Shown one piece after another: positions 8,226 to 18,346 of a stretch of DNA of 64,000 bases. The notes beneath the pieces were generated by a model. That model was given only the letters and a program-made list of their open reading frames with translations. It was not told the origin of the DNA and made no database searches. This stretch comes from Duganella sp. Root336D2. GTDB taxonomy: Bacteria > Pseudomonadota > Gammaproteobacteria > Burkholderiales > Burkholderiaceae_D. The position numbers and the translations under genes were made by a program. The stretch is from assembly GCF_001425005.1 (NCBI RefSeq), contig NZ_LMDB01000012.1:648964-712963 (forward strand). The letters run 5' to 3'. Numbering within the stretch: the first letter of the stretch is position 1; every line of letters begins with the position of its first letter.

Positions 8226-9233
8226 TCATGTCGGGCAGGCGGGGCCGGGGGCTGTTGCGAGGGCGGCGGCGTGGTTGATCTGCAGCACTTCGGGGACGCC
8301 GTTCTTTATCGCCGTCATTTCGGCCAGGATGGAGATGGCGATCTCCGGCGGCGTCTTGCTGCCGATGTACAGGCCGATCGGCCCGTGCAGGCGGGCAATC
8401 TGTTCTTCCGTGAGGTCGAACTGCAGCAGCCGTTCGCGCCGCTTGCTGTTATTGGCGCGCGAGCCGATGGCGCCAATATAGAAGGCGTTGGACTTGAGCG
8501 CTTCCATCAGCGCCATGTCGTCCAGCTTGGGGTCGTGCGTCAGCGCCACTACCGCGCTACGCGAGTCGAGCTGCATCTCCAGCACCAGGTCGTCCGGCAT
8601 GGCGTGCACCAGCGGCACCTCGGGCAGGGCCCAGCCGGCGCGGTATTCCTCGCGCGGGTCGCACACGGTGACGTGGTAATCCATGGCAGTGGCAATCTGC
8701 GCCAGCATGCGCGAGAGCTGTCCGGCGCCGATGATCAGCAGCCGCCAGCGCGGGCCGTGCTGGGTGACCAGCAGGTCGCCGCTGCGCTCCAGCACGGCGC
8801 CGGGACGGGCGCGCTCGAGCATGACTGAGCCGTCGCTTAAATTGAGCGTGCGCGCCACCAGTTCGTGTGCGGCCAGGCGCTGCAGCAGCTGGTCGATGCG
8901 ACTGTGCGGGCCAAGCGGTTCCAGCGCCAGTTCGATGGTGCCGCCGCAGGGCAGGCCGAAGCGGTGGGCTTCATCGGCGGTGATGCCGTAGCTGACGACC
9001 TCGGGCAACTCGCGTACGATGCCCTCCTTGCGCACGCGCTCGATCAGGTCGTCCTCGATACAGCCGCCGGAGACCGAGCCGACCACGCGGCCATCGTCGC
9101 AGATGGCGAGGGTGGCGCCGATCGGGCGCGGGCTGGAGCCCCAGGTGCGGATGACCGTGACCAGTTGGCAGCGGTGTCCTGCTGCCAGCCAGGCGGAGCA
9201 AGTCTTGAGTACTTCGAGGTCGATGCTGTCCAT
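8226..9233 (-). CDS. xdhC: XdhC/CoxI-family molybdoenzyme maturation protein
   Basis: Accessory protein of 335 residues for insertion or sulfuration of the molybdenum cofactor in xanthine dehydrogenase-type enzymes. The N-terminal XdhC/CoxI domain shows TVIRTWGSSPRPIGA and VVGSVSGGCIEDDLIERV. The C-terminal Rossmann domain has LLIIGAGQLSRMLAQIA, and the family motif AIGSRANNSKRRERL is near residue 275. No xanthine dehydrogenase subunits lie in the window, so the client enzyme is elsewhere. Molybdenum cofactor genes are present further right (moaA, mobA-moeA). Confidence 0.9.
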   Translation of the reverse strand: MDSIDLEVLKTCSAWLAAGHRCQLVTVIRTWGSSPRPIGATLAICDDGRVVGSVSGGCIEDDLIERVRKEGIVRELPEVVSYGITADEAHRFGLPCGGTIELALEPLGPHSRIDQLLQRLAAHELVARTLNLSDGSVMLERARPGAVLERSGDLLVTQHGPRWRLLIIGAGQLSRMLAQIATAMDYHVTVCDPREEYRAGWALPEVPLVHAMPDDLVLEMQLDSRSAVVALTHDPKLDDMALMEALKSNAFYIGAIGSRANNSKRRERLLQFDLTEEQIARLHGPIGLYIGSKTPPEIAISILAEMTAIKNGVPEVLQINHAAALATAPGPACPT

Positions 9234-9253
9234 GCACCGAACTATAGCAAGGG

Positions 9254-9643
9254 TCAGCGCTTTTTGCAGACGGCCTCGAGGGCCTTGCCGGGCAGGCTGT
9301 CGGGGGCGGCCGTTTCGGGATCGTAGGCTTCGTATTTGAAGGTGCCGACCGGCTCGCCCTTGCCCAGTACATCGGCGTGGAAGGTCTGGCTGAGCAGGGT
9401 CCGGGTGCCGGCGTCGCAGGCATACAGGTGCAGCGAGCGCACCGAGAGGTACATCTTGCCGTCGGGCGCAGTCTGCGGCTTGCGGAAAGTTTCCATGGTC
9501 CAGGCCTTGCGGCCTTCGGCTGCGCTGCGCACCGATTTACTGTCCAGCATCAGGGTGCTGTCCTTATCTCTGGAGACGGTGGTCCAGGGGCTCGCCAGCG
9601 CGATGCAGGGCGCCATGGCGAGCAGCAGGACCACCGTTTTCAT
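9254..9643 (-). CDS. Secreted surface-adhesin protein E-like protein
   Basis: A 129-residue protein with a clear signal peptide (MKTVVLLLAMAPCIALAS). The mature part, WTTVSRDKDSTLMLDSKSVR followed by KAWTMETFRKPQ and a Cys-containing strand (LYACDAGTR), fits the small surface-adhesin E-like family of beta-sheet proteins found in many betaproteobacteria. The two cysteines could form a disulfide. Its ATG overlaps the stop of the M48-like gene by four bases (9640-9643). Confidence 0.7.
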   Translation of the reverse strand: MKTVVLLLAMAPCIALASPWTTVSRDKDSTLMLDSKSVRSAAEGRKAWTMETFRKPQTAPDGKMYLSVRSLHLYACDAGTRTLLSQTFHADVLGKGEPVGTFKYEAYDPETAAPDSLPGKALEAVCKKR

Positions 9644-10749
9644 GGCAGCAGCGGACGTTTGGCGGCCTGCTTGGCCTTGATTTCGGACACGCTGCGGTCC
9701 ATCGCGGCCAGGCGCGCGGTGACGTTGGGATGGATCGCGGTGTAGCCATTCAGCGCCGTGGCGGGATACTGGCCGGACAGGCGTTGCCAGAAGCTATGCG
9801 CGTTGCCGATGTTATAGCCGGCGCGCGCCAGCATGTACAGCGCCAGGTTGTCGGCCGCCACGTCGTAATCGGCTGGCATTGGGCGCACGCCGGCTGTCCC
9901 GACCAGCATGGTCAGGTCAGGCCGCACGGACGCCAGGTTGTCGATGATGCTGGCCATGGTGGCGGTGCTGCGCATCGAGCCGGCGTGGCCCAGGATGTTA
10001 TGCGCCAGTTCTTTTGCCATCACGTAGGCTACTGCTTCATCGTTCTGCGCGAAGTTGATCATGCCGCGCGTGAGCATGACGCGGCTGCCGTCGTTGTAGG
10101 CGTTCACATTGTCCGAGTTGCCCAGGTCGACGCGGAAGGCGCAGGCGCGGGTCACCGGTACATTCAGCGTCTGGTTGCTGCCGTTGCGGGCAATGGTCAT
10201 GCTCAGCGTAGCACTGCTGGCGGTCAATGGACCGAAGACGGCAGCGGCCTTGCTTTCGGCATCGTGGCCTTTCGGCAGCGCTTTGCCGCCGGCGGCGATC
10301 AGGTCGTCTCCCTTGCGCAGGCCGGCCTTGGCGGCACCGCTGCCGGCCAGCACGCCGGACACCTGCAGCACGTCGTCGTAACCCAGCACGGCGCTCGAGG
10401 CGTCGGCGTATTCGCCCGGATAGGAGTACTTGTTCTTGGCCGTGAAGCCGAGCATGTTGCGCGCTTGCGCCTTGCACAGGTCGGCGTTATTGATCAGCAG
10501 CGGGGCGGCGATGCGGTACAGGCGCTCCTGCTGGCCGGCGATGACTTTCAGGTTGTCGCGTGCGGCCTGCATTTGCGGCGTGACTACCGGGGCGGCTGGC
10601 GCCGACGGCGGGATCGGCTGTGCCGGTGCGGCAGGCTCGCTGCCGGGCTGGATGGTGGAACAGGCAGAGAGCAAAAGCGTGGCCGCAATCGCGGGCCAGG
10701 TCAGCCGGCGGGCCGGCGAAGAAATGTGATTGCGTTGCTCTACTGCCAT
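9640..10749 (-). CDS. M48-like metallopeptidase homologue with PDZ domain, lipoprotein, active site altered
   Basis: A 369-residue envelope lipoprotein. The ATG at 10747-10749 is chosen because AAGGAAAT precedes it; the open frame reaches upstream into dut. The signal peptide ends in a lipobox (LLLSACS). A PDZ-like segment (GAAKAGLRKGDDLIAAGGKAL) is followed by the M48 region. The zinc motif normally reads HExxH; here it is K246-E-L-A-H250 followed by NILGH, so the first zinc-binding histidine is a lysine. The glutamate and second histidine remain. The fold is probably kept, but protease activity is doubtful. It precedes the adhesin-like gene in a coupled pair. Confidence 0.8.
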   Translation of the reverse strand: MAVEQRNHISSPARRLTWPAIAATLLLSACSTIQPGSEPAAPAQPIPPSAPAAPVVTPQMQAARDNLKVIAGQQERLYRIAAPLLINNADLCKAQARNMLGFTAKNKYSYPGEYADASSAVLGYDDVLQVSGVLAGSGAAKAGLRKGDDLIAAGGKALPKGHDAESKAAAVFGPLTASSATLSMTIARNGSNQTLNVPVTRACAFRVDLGNSDNVNAYNDGSRVMLTRGMINFAQNDEAVAYVMAKELAHNILGHAGSMRSTATMASIIDNLASVRPDLTMLVGTAGVRPMPADYDVAADNLALYMLARAGYNIGNAHSFWQRLSGQYPATALNGYTAIHPNVTARLAAMDRSVSEIKAKQAAKRPLLP

Positions 10750-10759
10750 ATATATTTCC

Positions 10760-11209
10760 TTAGTGCTTGCCAGTGCTGCCGAAACCTCCGGCGCCGCGGT
10801 CGCTGGCCTCGAAGTCTTCGACAACATTGAAGCCAACTTGCAGCACGGGCACGATGATCAATTGCGCCAGGCGCTCCATTGGATTCAGCGTAAACGTGTT
10901 TAAGCCCCGGTTCCAGGTAGACACCATCAACTGTCCCTGGTAATCGGAGTCAATCAAGCCTACCAGATTCCCTAAAACAATGCCGTTCTTGTGGCCCATG
11001 CCGGAACGCGGCAGGATCATGGCAGCGTAGCCCGGGTCGGCGATGTGGATTGCCAGGCCGGTCGGCACCAGCACGGTCTGGCCCGGCTCGATCACCAGCG
11101 GCGCATCGATGCAGGCACGCAGGTCGAGGCCGGCGCTGCCAGGGGTTGCATAGGCCGGCATCTGTTCTTTCATGCGCGGGTCGAGGATTTTGACGTCTAC
11201 AGTTTTCAT
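10760..11209 (-). CDS. dut: Deoxyuridine 5'-triphosphate nucleotidohydrolase (dUTPase)
   Basis: Hydrolyses dUTP to dUMP, keeping uracil out of DNA and supplying dTMP synthesis; acts as a trimer. It has 149 residues, the normal length. Conserved motifs are present in order: [38 protein letters not shown] and the C-terminal [10 protein letters not shown] that closes over the active site. The start overlaps the coaBC stop by four bases, the usual coaBC-dut arrangement. Confidence 0.98.
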   Translation of the reverse strand: MKTVDVKILDPRMKEQMPAYATPGSAGLDLRACIDAPLVIEPGQTVLVPTGLAIHIADPGYAAMILPRSGMGHKNGIVLGNLVGLIDSDYQGQLMVSTWNRGLNTFTLNPMERLAQLIIVPVLQVGFNVVEDFEASDRGAGGFGSTGKH

Positions 11210-12426
11210 TGGAATAGCGAGTTCTTGTCGATGCGTTTGGCGATTTCGGAAATCAGCTGGCGCGCCAGCGTGAGCTTGTCGGCGCGCGGCAAAATGGTAT
11301 GTCCGTGTTCGTCAAACAGGATGATGGTGTTGTCGTCCTGGCCGAAGGTGTTGTGGCCGATGTTGCCGACCAGGAGCGGGATTCCTTTGCGTTCGCGTTT
11401 GCTGGCGCCGTATTCGATCAGGTTTTCCGATTCGGCGGCGAAGCCTACGCAGTAAGGCCAGCCGGCCAGGCTGGTGCGGGTGGCCACGCTGGCCAGGATG
11501 TCCGGGTTCTGTTCGAACTTCAGTTCCGGCACGCTGCCGTCGCCGGTTTTCTTGACCTTCTGCGCGCTCGGATTCACCACCTTCCAGTCGGCTACCGCCG
11601 CCACGGAGATGAATACGTGCTGGCCGCCGATCTGGTCCATCACGGCGTCATACATCTGCTGTGCGCTCTTGACGTCGTGGCGCTCCACGCCGAACGGCGT
11701 TGCCAGCGCGGTCGGGCCGGACACCAGGGTCACCTCGGCGCCGGCTTCACGCGCGGCACGCGCCACGGCATAGCCCATCTTGCCGGAAGAGAGATTGGTG
11801 ATGCCGCGCACCGGGTCGATGGCTTCGAAGGTCGGGCCGGCGGTAACCAGGATGCGTTTGCCTGCCAGGACTTTCGGCTGGAAGGCGGCGATCATTTCCG
11901 CCAGCAGCTGTTCCGGTTCCAGCATGCGGCCCAGGCCTGTTTCGCCGCAGGCCTGGTCGCCGGCGGCCGGACCGAAAACGGTGATGCCGTCTTCACGCAC
12001 CTGGTCCACATTGCGCTGGGTGGCCGGGTTGGACCACATTTCCACGTTCATGGCAGGCGCGATCAGCAGCGGCACATTGCGCGAGCGGGCCAGGCACATG
12101 GTCGACAGCAGGTCGTCGCACACGCCATGCGACAGCTTGTAAATAAAGTCAGCGGAGCAGGGCGCGATCAGGATGGCGTCGGCGTCGCGGGTGACGTCGA
12201 TGTGCGCCATATTGTTGTTCACGCGTGGATCCCACTGGCTGCTGAACACCGGCTTGCCGGACAGCGCCTGCATCGTCACCGGGGTGATGAAGTGGGTGGC
12301 GGCGTCGGTCATCACAACCTGCACCGAGGCGCCTTCCCTGGCCAGCGCGCGGCACAGTTCAGCGGCTTTGTAGCAAGCCACGCCGCCGGACAGGCCGAGG
12401 ACGATTTTTTTGCCAGTCAGTTCCAT
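11206..12426 (-). CDS. coaBC: Bifunctional phosphopantothenoylcysteine decarboxylase / phosphopantothenate--cysteine ligase
   Basis: Carries out two steps of coenzyme A synthesis. The N-terminal half (about 1-190) is the FMN-dependent CoaC decarboxylase, with the catalytic histidine in MAHIDVTR, the PAMNVEMW clamp and the cysteine in [13 protein letters not shown]. The C-terminal half is the CoaB ligase, with [18 protein letters not shown] and SSGKMGYA, then KVKKTG near the nucleotide site. At 406 residues it is full length. It lies 10 bases after lspA and overlaps dut. Confidence 0.98.
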   Translation of the reverse strand: MELTGKKIVLGLSGGVACYKAAELCRALAREGASVQVVMTDAATHFITPVTMQALSGKPVFSSQWDPRVNNNMAHIDVTRDADAILIAPCSADFIYKLSHGVCDDLLSTMCLARSRNVPLLIAPAMNVEMWSNPATQRNVDQVREDGITVFGPAAGDQACGETGLGRMLEPEQLLAEMIAAFQPKVLAGKRILVTAGPTFEAIDPVRGITNLSSGKMGYAVARAAREAGAEVTLVSGPTALATPFGVERHDVKSAQQMYDAVMDQIGGQHVFISVAAVADWKVVNPSAQKVKKTGDGSVPELKFEQNPDILASVATRTSLAGWPYCVGFAAESENLIEYGASKRERKGIPLLVGNIGHNTFGQDDNTIILFDEHGHTILPRADKLTLARQLISEIAKRIDKNSLFQ

Positions 12427-12436
12427 GATGCTGCTC

Positions 12437-12949
12437 CTACTTGTTCACGCGGCGCAGTTCGTCCAGTACGAACAGTGCGGCGCCGATGCAGATAGCGGTG
12501 TCGGCGATGTTGAAGGCCGGGAAGTGGCCGAAGGACGCCCAGTGGAAATCGAGGAAGTCGATCACGTGGCCATGCCAGATACGGTCGATCACGTTGCCCA
12601 CTGCGCCGCCCAGGATCAGCGACAGGGCCCAGCAGAACATGCGCTGGCCGCTGTGGCGCATCAGCAGGTAGATGATGTACAGCGCCGCGAACACGCCGAT
12701 GGCGGTGAACAGGTGGCGCTGCCAGCCGCCTTCGTTGGCCAGGAAGCTGAATGCGGCGCCCTTGTTATAGGCCAGCACCAGGTTGAAGAAGCCGGTGATG
12801 ACCTTTTCTTCGCCATACACGAACAGCTTGCTGATCGTGATCTTGGACAGCTGGTCGAGCAGGATGATGATGAAGGCGATTCCCAGCCAGGGAGCAAGGC
12901 TGCCGGAAGCGGGTTTGCTGCTGAAGGTGTTGGTCTTTTTGGTGGCCAT
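12437..12949 (-). CDS. lspA: Lipoprotein signal peptidase
   Basis: Inner-membrane aspartic protease that cleaves signal peptides from diacylated prolipoproteins. It has 170 residues and four hydrophobic segments. The two catalytic aspartates are visible in GNVIDR and [11 protein letters not shown], and the NKGAAFSFL motif precedes them. It follows ileS, the usual ileS-lspA order, but here a repeat element of about 100 bases separates the two. Confidence 0.97.
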   Translation of the reverse strand: MATKKTNTFSSKPASGSLAPWLGIAFIIILLDQLSKITISKLFVYGEEKVITGFFNLVLAYNKGAAFSFLANEGGWQRHLFTAIGVFAALYIIYLLMRHSGQRMFCWALSLILGGAVGNVIDRIWHGHVIDFLDFHWASFGHFPAFNIADTAICIGAALFVLDELRRVNK

Positions 12950-12977
12950 AAGTAGCTTTTTCTCTATGCGTGCCAGA

Positions 12978-13075
12978 ACCGGTAACCCGGTGCCCGACCC
13001 GCTGGGTCAGGCACCGATGCGCGGCTGTCGCGTGTCAGGTGTCTGACCCTGCGGGTCAGACATCGCCCTACCGGT
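12978..13075. repeat. Intergenic repeat element, GGGTCAGACC-type (copy between ileS and lspA)
   Basis: Bounded by ACCGGT at 12978-12983 and 13070-13075. It contains two hairpins: GGTGCCCGACCC/GGGTCAGGCACC (12989-13015) and GTGTCTGACCC/GGGTCAGACAT (13039-13063). A spacer around 13020-13038 reads GCGGCTGTCGCGTGTCAGG. The same spacer (inverted) and the same arms occur at 58144-58205, and the arms at 53621-53649, so this is a dispersed repeat family. It ends exactly at the ileS stop codon. A terminator or mRNA-stability role is possible. Confidence 0.85.
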
Positions 13076-15934
13076 TTAAGCGAACTTGCGGGATTCGCCG
13101 GCGCCGAACAGGTTGGAGTGGCAACGGCCGCACAGGCCCGGGTGGTCGGCGTGCGAACCAACGTCGGCGCGGTAGTGCCAGCAGCGCTCGCACTTTTGCG
13201 CGGTCGATGCTGCGACGTTCACCGCCTCATCCTCTTCTGCCGCCACTTCGACTGCCTTGGCCAGCGAGGTGATGAAGATGAACTTCAGGTCGTCGTCCAG
13301 CGAGGACAATACCTTGAACTTGTCGCCGGCGGCCTTGATCTCCAGCTCCGCCTGCAGCGACGAGCCGATTGCGCCGGAGCCGCGCAGTTCTTCGAGCTGC
13401 TTGGTGACGTCGGCGCGCACGGCGATGAGGGTCGCGTATTTGGCCATCAGGGCTTCGCCATCAGCCAGTTCCGGCAGCTGCCACCAGGTCTGGGTGTAGA
13501 TGGTCTCGTCGCTGGCTTTGAAACATTCTGCGCCGGCGAACGAGGCCCATGCTTCTTCGGCGGTGAAGCACAGGATCGGGGCCATCAGGCGCAGCAACGA
13601 CTGGGTGATGTGCCACAGTGCGCTCTGCGCCGAGCGGCGCGCCTGGGAATCCACCGCGGTGGTGTACAGGCGGTCCTTCAGGATGTCGAGGTAGAAGCCG
13701 CCCAGGTCTTCGGAGCAGAAGTTCTGCAGCTTGGACACGACCGGGTGGAACTCGTAGCGCTCATAGTGAGCCGACAGTTCTTTCTGCAGCGCGGCCATAT
13801 TGGCCAGTGCATAACGGTCGATTTCCAGCAGCTCGGCCACCGGCACGGCGTTCGCCTTCGGATCGAAGTCCGAGGTATTGGCCAGCAGGAAGCGCAGGGT
13901 GTTGCGGATGCGGCGGTACGATTCGGTCACGCGCTTCAGGATCTCGTCGGAGATCGACAGCTCGGAGGTGTAGTCGGTCGCTGCAACCCACAGGCGCAGG
14001 ATGTCGGCGCCCAGGGTGTCGGACACCTTCTGCGGCGCGACGGTGTTGCCGATCGACTTGGACATCTTCTTGCCTTCGCCATCGACCACGAAGCCGTGGG
14101 TCAGCAGCGCCTTGTACGGCGGACGGCCGTTCAGCATCGAGGAAGTCAGCAGCGAGGAGTGGAACCAGCCGCGGTGCTGGTCCGAGCCTTCCAGGTACAG
14201 GTCGGCCGGGAAGTGCGACTGTTCGGGGTGCGAGCCGCGCAGCACGGTCTGGTGCGTACAGCCGGAGTCGAACCACACGTCCAGCGTGTCCTTGTTTTTC
14301 ACATAGTGCTCGGCTTCCGCGCCCAGCAGGGTGGCCGGATCCAGCGCCTGCCAGGCGTCGATGCCGCCCTGCTCGATCAGCTTGGCCACCTGCTCCAGCA
14401 GCTCGGCGGTGCGCGGGTGCAGTTCGCCCGTCTCTTTGTGCACGAACACGGCCATCGGCACGCCCCACTGGCGCTGGCGCGACAGGGTCCAGTCCGGGCG
14501 GTTGGCGATCATGCCGTGCAGGCGCGCCTTGCCCCAGTCAGGGAAGAATTCGGTCGCCTCGATGCCTTCCAGCGCGGTTTCGCGCAGGGTGGAGCCGCCG
14601 TCCAGCGGCTGGATGTCCATGCCGGCAAACCACTGCGAGGTGGCGCGGTAGACGATCGGGGTCTTGTGGCGCCAGCAGTGCATGTAGCTGTGGTCGAACA
14701 TCTTCAGTTCGAACAGGGCGCCCGCTTCGCGCAGCGCTTCGCAGATCGGCTTGGAAGCTTCCCAGATACCCATGCCGCCGAACAGCGGCAGGGAAGGGAT
14801 GTATTTGCCGTCGCCCATCACCGGCTTCAGGATGTCGTCGTCCTTCATGCCGTGCGATTTGCAGGAGATAAAGTCGTCCTGGCCATAGGCTGGCGCCGAG
14901 TGCACCACGCCGGTACCGCTTTCGGTGGTCACGTAGTCGGCGATGTATACCGGCGACAGGCGGTCGTAGAAGGCGTCGCGGGCGTGCAGCGGGTGCTTGA
15001 AGGCGATGCCTGCCAGCTTGTCGCCGGTGGCGGTGGCGATGACCGTGCCTTCCAGCTTGTAGCGCTCGAGGCAGGATGCCACCAGGTCCTTGGCCAGGAT
15101 CAGCAGCAGCGGCTTGCCTTCGCGCGCGGTCTGCACCAGCGCATAGGTCACCTCGTGGTGCATGTTCAGGGCCTGGTTGGACGGGATGGTCCATGGGGTG
15201 GTGGTCCAGATCACCACGAAGCCGTCGCCGGCAGGCAGGGCAGGCAGGCCGAAGGCGCTCGCCAGCTTGGCGTGCTCGTGGAAGGCGAAGCCGACGTCGA
15301 TTGCCGGGTCGCGCTTGTTCTGGTATTCCACTTCCGCTTCCGCCAGCGCGGAGCCGCAATCGAAGCACCAGTTGACAGGCTTCAGGCCGCGGTAGACATA
15401 GCCTTTTTCCAGCAGCTTGCCGAGGGCGCGCAGTTCGTCGGCCTCGTTACCGTAATTCATGGTCAGGTACGGGTTGTCCCATTCACCCAGGACGCCCAGG
15501 CGGATGAAATCCTTCTTCTGGCGTTCGACCTGCTCGTGCGCGTAGGCGCGGGCTTTGGTCAGCACGTCGGCGGTCGGCAGGTTTTTGCCGTGCAGTTTTT
15601 CTATCTGGATTTCGATCGGCATGCCGTGGCAGTCCCAGCCCGGCACGTAAGGCGCGTCGAAGCCGGACAGGGTGCGCGACTTGACCACGATGTCCTTCAG
15701 GATCTTGTTGACGGCGTGGCCGATGTGGATGTCGCCGTTGGCGTATGGCGGACCGTCATGCAGCACGAATTTCGGGCGGCCGGCCGATGCCTTGCGCACG
15801 CGTTCGTAGATTTTCTTGTCCTGCCATTGCTTGACCCAGCCCGGCTCGCGCTTGGCCAGGTCGCCGCGCATCGGGAATGGGGTTTCGGTCATATTGACCG
15901 GGTACTTGCTCTTGTTCGCTTTGTTGTCAGACAT
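13076..15934 (-). CDS. ileS: Isoleucyl-tRNA synthetase
   Basis: Class I aminoacyl-tRNA synthetase of 952 residues, the normal bacterial length. The catalytic HIGH motif ([12 protein letters not shown]) is near residue 70 and KMSKS ([10 protein letters not shown]) near residue 605. The CP1 editing domain lies between them, with [10 protein letters not shown] marking its start. The C-terminal zinc site is complete ([11 protein letters not shown] ... CGRCHSNL). It is preceded by ribF and followed by lspA, a conserved order in proteobacteria. Confidence 0.98.
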   Translation of the reverse strand: MSDNKANKSKYPVNMTETPFPMRGDLAKREPGWVKQWQDKKIYERVRKASAGRPKFVLHDGPPYANGDIHIGHAVNKILKDIVVKSRTLSGFDAPYVPGWDCHGMPIEIQIEKLHGKNLPTADVLTKARAYAHEQVERQKKDFIRLGVLGEWDNPYLTMNYGNEADELRALGKLLEKGYVYRGLKPVNWCFDCGSALAEAEVEYQNKRDPAIDVGFAFHEHAKLASAFGLPALPAGDGFVVIWTTTPWTIPSNQALNMHHEVTYALVQTAREGKPLLLILAKDLVASCLERYKLEGTVIATATGDKLAGIAFKHPLHARDAFYDRLSPVYIADYVTTESGTGVVHSAPAYGQDDFISCKSHGMKDDDILKPVMGDGKYIPSLPLFGGMGIWEASKPICEALREAGALFELKMFDHSYMHCWRHKTPIVYRATSQWFAGMDIQPLDGGSTLRETALEGIEATEFFPDWGKARLHGMIANRPDWTLSRQRQWGVPMAVFVHKETGELHPRTAELLEQVAKLIEQGGIDAWQALDPATLLGAEAEHYVKNKDTLDVWFDSGCTHQTVLRGSHPEQSHFPADLYLEGSDQHRGWFHSSLLTSSMLNGRPPYKALLTHGFVVDGEGKKMSKSIGNTVAPQKVSDTLGADILRLWVAATDYTSELSISDEILKRVTESYRRIRNTLRFLLANTSDFDPKANAVPVAELLEIDRYALANMAALQKELSAHYERYEFHPVVSKLQNFCSEDLGGFYLDILKDRLYTTAVDSQARRSAQSALWHITQSLLRLMAPILCFTAEEAWASFAGAECFKASDETIYTQTWWQLPELADGEALMAKYATLIAVRADVTKQLEELRGSGAIGSSLQAELEIKAAGDKFKVLSSLDDDLKFIFITSLAKAVEVAAEEDEAVNVAASTAQKCERCWHYRADVGSHADHPGLCGRCHSNLFGAGESRKFA

Positions 15935-15987
15935 GATGAATGCTTTAAGTTTGTATTTCGGTAGGCGCTTGCGGAGTCGGGCAGCGT

Positions 15988-16947
15988 CTAAATTCGGTCG
16001 GTGACGGAGTTGGCGGCGAAGAAGGCGCGCGCTTGGTCGGCATCGCGCTCAATGGCTTTGACCAGGGTAGGCAGGTCAATGAACTTTTCTTCGTCGCGTA
16101 TCTTTTGCAGGAATTCGACACGCACCACCTTGCCGTAGCAGTTCCGGGCGAAGTCGAAGACATGGACTTCCAGCAGCACGCGGCCGGCGTCTTCCACCGT
16201 CGGGCGCACGCCGAGGCTGGCGACTGCCGGCAGCGGCTTGTCGCCCAGGCCGTGCACTTGCACGATGAAGATGCCGGCCAGGGCAGGGCGGTGCGGCACG
16301 CGCAGGTTCAGCGTCGGGAAGCCGATATCGCGTCCTAGCTTGGCGCCATGGATCACATGGCCGGAAATCGAGTAAGGATGGCCCAGCAGCGCCTGCGCAT
16401 GCGGGAAATCGCCTTCGGCGAGCGCAGTGCGCACGGCCGAAGAGGAAATGCGGGTCTCGCCGTTGCGCACGGTCGCCAGCACTGCGACTTCAAAGCCGTA
16501 CTGCCTGCCCGCTTCGGCCAGCAAGGCGACATTGCCGGCGCGCTTGGCGCCGTAGCAGAAATCGTCGCCCACCATCAGCCATTTCACGTGCAGGCCTTCC
16601 ACCAGCACCTTCTCGACGAAGGCCTGCGGCGACTGGCCGGCAAAGGCGTCGCAGAAATGCTCGACGATGACGCGGTCGACGCCATTGTTTTCCAGCGCCT
16701 GCAGCTTGTCGCGCAGGTTGGCGATGCGCGGCGGCGCTTTCGACATATCGCCCATCTTGCGGGCGAAGAATTCGCGCGGATGCGGTTCAAAGGTCATCAC
16801 GGCCGATTCCAGCCCGAGCTGATCGGCAGCCGCGCGCACGCGCGCCAGCAACGCCTGGTGGCCGCGGTGGACACCATCGAAGTTGCCGATCGTCAGGGCG
16901 CAGGGCGCACGCGCCGCTGCATTGGGAAGTCCGCGAAATACCTTCAT
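15988..16947 (-). CDS. ribF: Bifunctional riboflavin kinase / FAD synthetase
   Basis: Converts riboflavin to FMN and FMN to FAD. It has 319 residues. The N-terminal adenylyltransferase domain carries the nucleotide-binding [14 protein letters not shown] at about 22-35. The C-terminal kinase domain has [11 protein letters not shown] and the catalytic region [15 protein letters not shown]. It is the first gene of the leftward run ribF-ileS-lspA-coaBC-dut, with 53 bases to ileS. Confidence 0.97.
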   Translation of the reverse strand: MKVFRGLPNAAARAPCALTIGNFDGVHRGHQALLARVRAAADQLGLESAVMTFEPHPREFFARKMGDMSKAPPRIANLRDKLQALENNGVDRVIVEHFCDAFAGQSPQAFVEKVLVEGLHVKWLMVGDDFCYGAKRAGNVALLAEAGRQYGFEVAVLATVRNGETRISSSAVRTALAEGDFPHAQALLGHPYSISGHVIHGAKLGRDIGFPTLNLRVPHRPALAGIFIVQVHGLGDKPLPAVASLGVRPTVEDAGRVLLEVHVFDFARNCYGKVVRVEFLQKIRDEEKFIDLPTLVKAIERDADQARAFFAANSVTDRI

Positions 16948-16993
16948 TTAAGTTGCTGTCAGGCTCAAATGCTTGATTATACGTGTTGAAAGT

Positions 16994-17031
16994 AAAAAAG
17001 CGCTGCCTGCGGGTGCAGGCAGCGCTTTTCT
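16994..17031 (-). terminator. Terminator of the TonB/ExbB operon
   Basis: A 15-base perfect stem (AAAAGCGCTGCCTGC at 16996-17010 with its complement at 17015-17029) and a four-base loop. On the minus strand the stem ends in six T, and it lies 20 bases beyond the stop of the TPR gene. The flanking A/T tracts could also let it work towards ribF. Confidence 0.88.
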
Positions 17032-17050
17032 TGGCTCAGCCCGGCTTGCT

Positions 17051-18262
17051 TCAGACCGGGTTGTTAATGTACATGGTCCAGTAACGGGCCAGTTCAGGCT
17101 CGCCAGCGGTGCCTTTGACCGACTTCAGGGTGCTGATGGCAGCAGACTTCTTGCCAGCAACATACTGCGCCACGCCGTAGTGCAGCTTCATTTCTTCAGG
17201 CTTGCGGCCGCTGCCCAGCTTGATCGCTTCTTCCATCAGCTTCAGGCCATCGGCCTTGCCGTCGGAAACCATGGCATAGCCCAGGTTGGCCAGGCCGTCA
17301 GCATCCTTTTCCTTGCGGAAGTTGGCTTCCTGGGTGGCAGCGTTCTTCTGCTGGTCAGCCAGGGTCTTGGCGGCCAGGTCTTTCAGGCGCTGGTGGCGGC
17401 CGGCGTCGGCGCCGGTGCCCAGGGCACCCTTCTTGTAGCCTTCGTCGACGATCTTCAAGGCTTCAGCAGCATTGCCTGCCTGCAGGGCCAACTGGCCCAT
17501 TTCCATGAACTCCGATGGTTTGGTGATCTGCTTCAGGGCCAGCTTGAGGCGCATCACGTCCAGGTTCAGGGTCGAGGAGAAACCAGGCTTGCCCACCACG
17601 CGGTTCAGCAGGTCGGCCCAGTAGGATGCCTTGGGATAGGCAGCCGCCAGCTTTTCCAGGGTCTGCACATAGCCGGCCTTGTCGTTCTGCTTGAGCTGGA
17701 TGTTGGCCAGCATTTGCAGGTTGCCTTCGGACTTGGCGCCTTGCAGTTCCTTGGCCGCTTCATTCAGCTTGCCGCTCTGGTAGTAGGTCTGGATCAGTTG
17801 CTCGCGCATCTGGGCGTTGTTCGGATTATCCTTCAGCACCTTCTGGATGTAGGTGATGGCTTTTGGATAATCGCGGGCGCGCAGGTAGATGCTGGCCAGC
17901 GCTTCGGTGATCTTTGGTGCCTGGGCCGACGACAGCTTAGGGGAAGCGAGGACTTGCTCGAATGCGCGGGCAGCGGTTTCATTCTCGCCTGCAGCGGTCG
18001 CGGCCGAGCCACGGGTGTATTCGATCTGGAACTTTTCCAGTTCGGACTTGCCGCCGACTGCATCAGCTTCCCTCAGTTTCGCCAGGGCTTCCTTGTATTT
18101 GCCGGAAGAGGCCAGCTTCTGCGCTTCCTGCAGTGGCTTGCCCACTTCAGCGCGCACGGTATCGGCATAAGCGATGGACGATACGCCCATCATTGGAACG
18201 GCAGCGGTGAAACCGATAGCGGCCATTACCAGGCCGAGATGTGCGAGACGAAACTTAATCAT
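17051..18262 (-). CDS. Exported tetratricopeptide-repeat protein of the TonB operon
   Basis: A 403-residue protein. Start ATG at 18260-18262 (MIKFRLAHLG) is preferred over an upstream TTG because it begins the signal peptide, which ends near SSIAYAD. The mature protein consists of TPR-like helical repeats: AQKLASSGKYKEALAKLREA, TAARAFEQVLAS, DYPKAITYIQKVLKDNPNNA and others to about residue 260. It is the last gene of the tonB-exbB-exbD-exbD operon, so it probably acts in the periplasm as an accessory of the TonB motor. Its exact role is not known to me. Confidence 0.82.
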   Translation of the reverse strand: MIKFRLAHLGLVMAAIGFTAAVPMMGVSSIAYADTVRAEVGKPLQEAQKLASSGKYKEALAKLREADAVGGKSELEKFQIEYTRGSAATAAGENETAARAFEQVLASPKLSSAQAPKITEALASIYLRARDYPKAITYIQKVLKDNPNNAQMREQLIQTYYQSGKLNEAAKELQGAKSEGNLQMLANIQLKQNDKAGYVQTLEKLAAAYPKASYWADLLNRVVGKPGFSSTLNLDVMRLKLALKQITKPSEFMEMGQLALQAGNAAEALKIVDEGYKKGALGTGADAGRHQRLKDLAAKTLADQQKNAATQEANFRKEKDADGLANLGYAMVSDGKADGLKLMEEAIKLGSGRKPEEMKLHYGVAQYVAGKKSAAISTLKSVKGTAGEPELARYWTMYINNPV

Positions 18263-18289
18263 GGGGTGATTTTCTTTCTTCAAAATGCG

Positions 18290-18315
18290 AAATAGGCAGG
18301 ATAACCTGCCTATTT
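18290..18315 (-). promoter_or_regulatory. Intercistronic hairpin between the second exbD and the TPR gene
   Basis: A perfect 11-base stem (AAATAGGCAGG at 18290-18300 with its complement at 18305-18315) and a four-base loop, 28 bases before the TPR start codon. No strong T-run follows on the minus strand, so it is more likely an mRNA processing or stability element, or a weak attenuator that sets the level of the TPR protein. Confidence 0.6.
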
Positions 18316-18346
18316 GGGAAAATAAAGGGTGTTTTGGCCCAATTAT

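Noticed and set aside
13118..15964. Open frame of about 950 codons on the plus strand opposite ileS
   Set aside because: Antisense to a complete isoleucyl-tRNA synthetase; no recognisable motifs.
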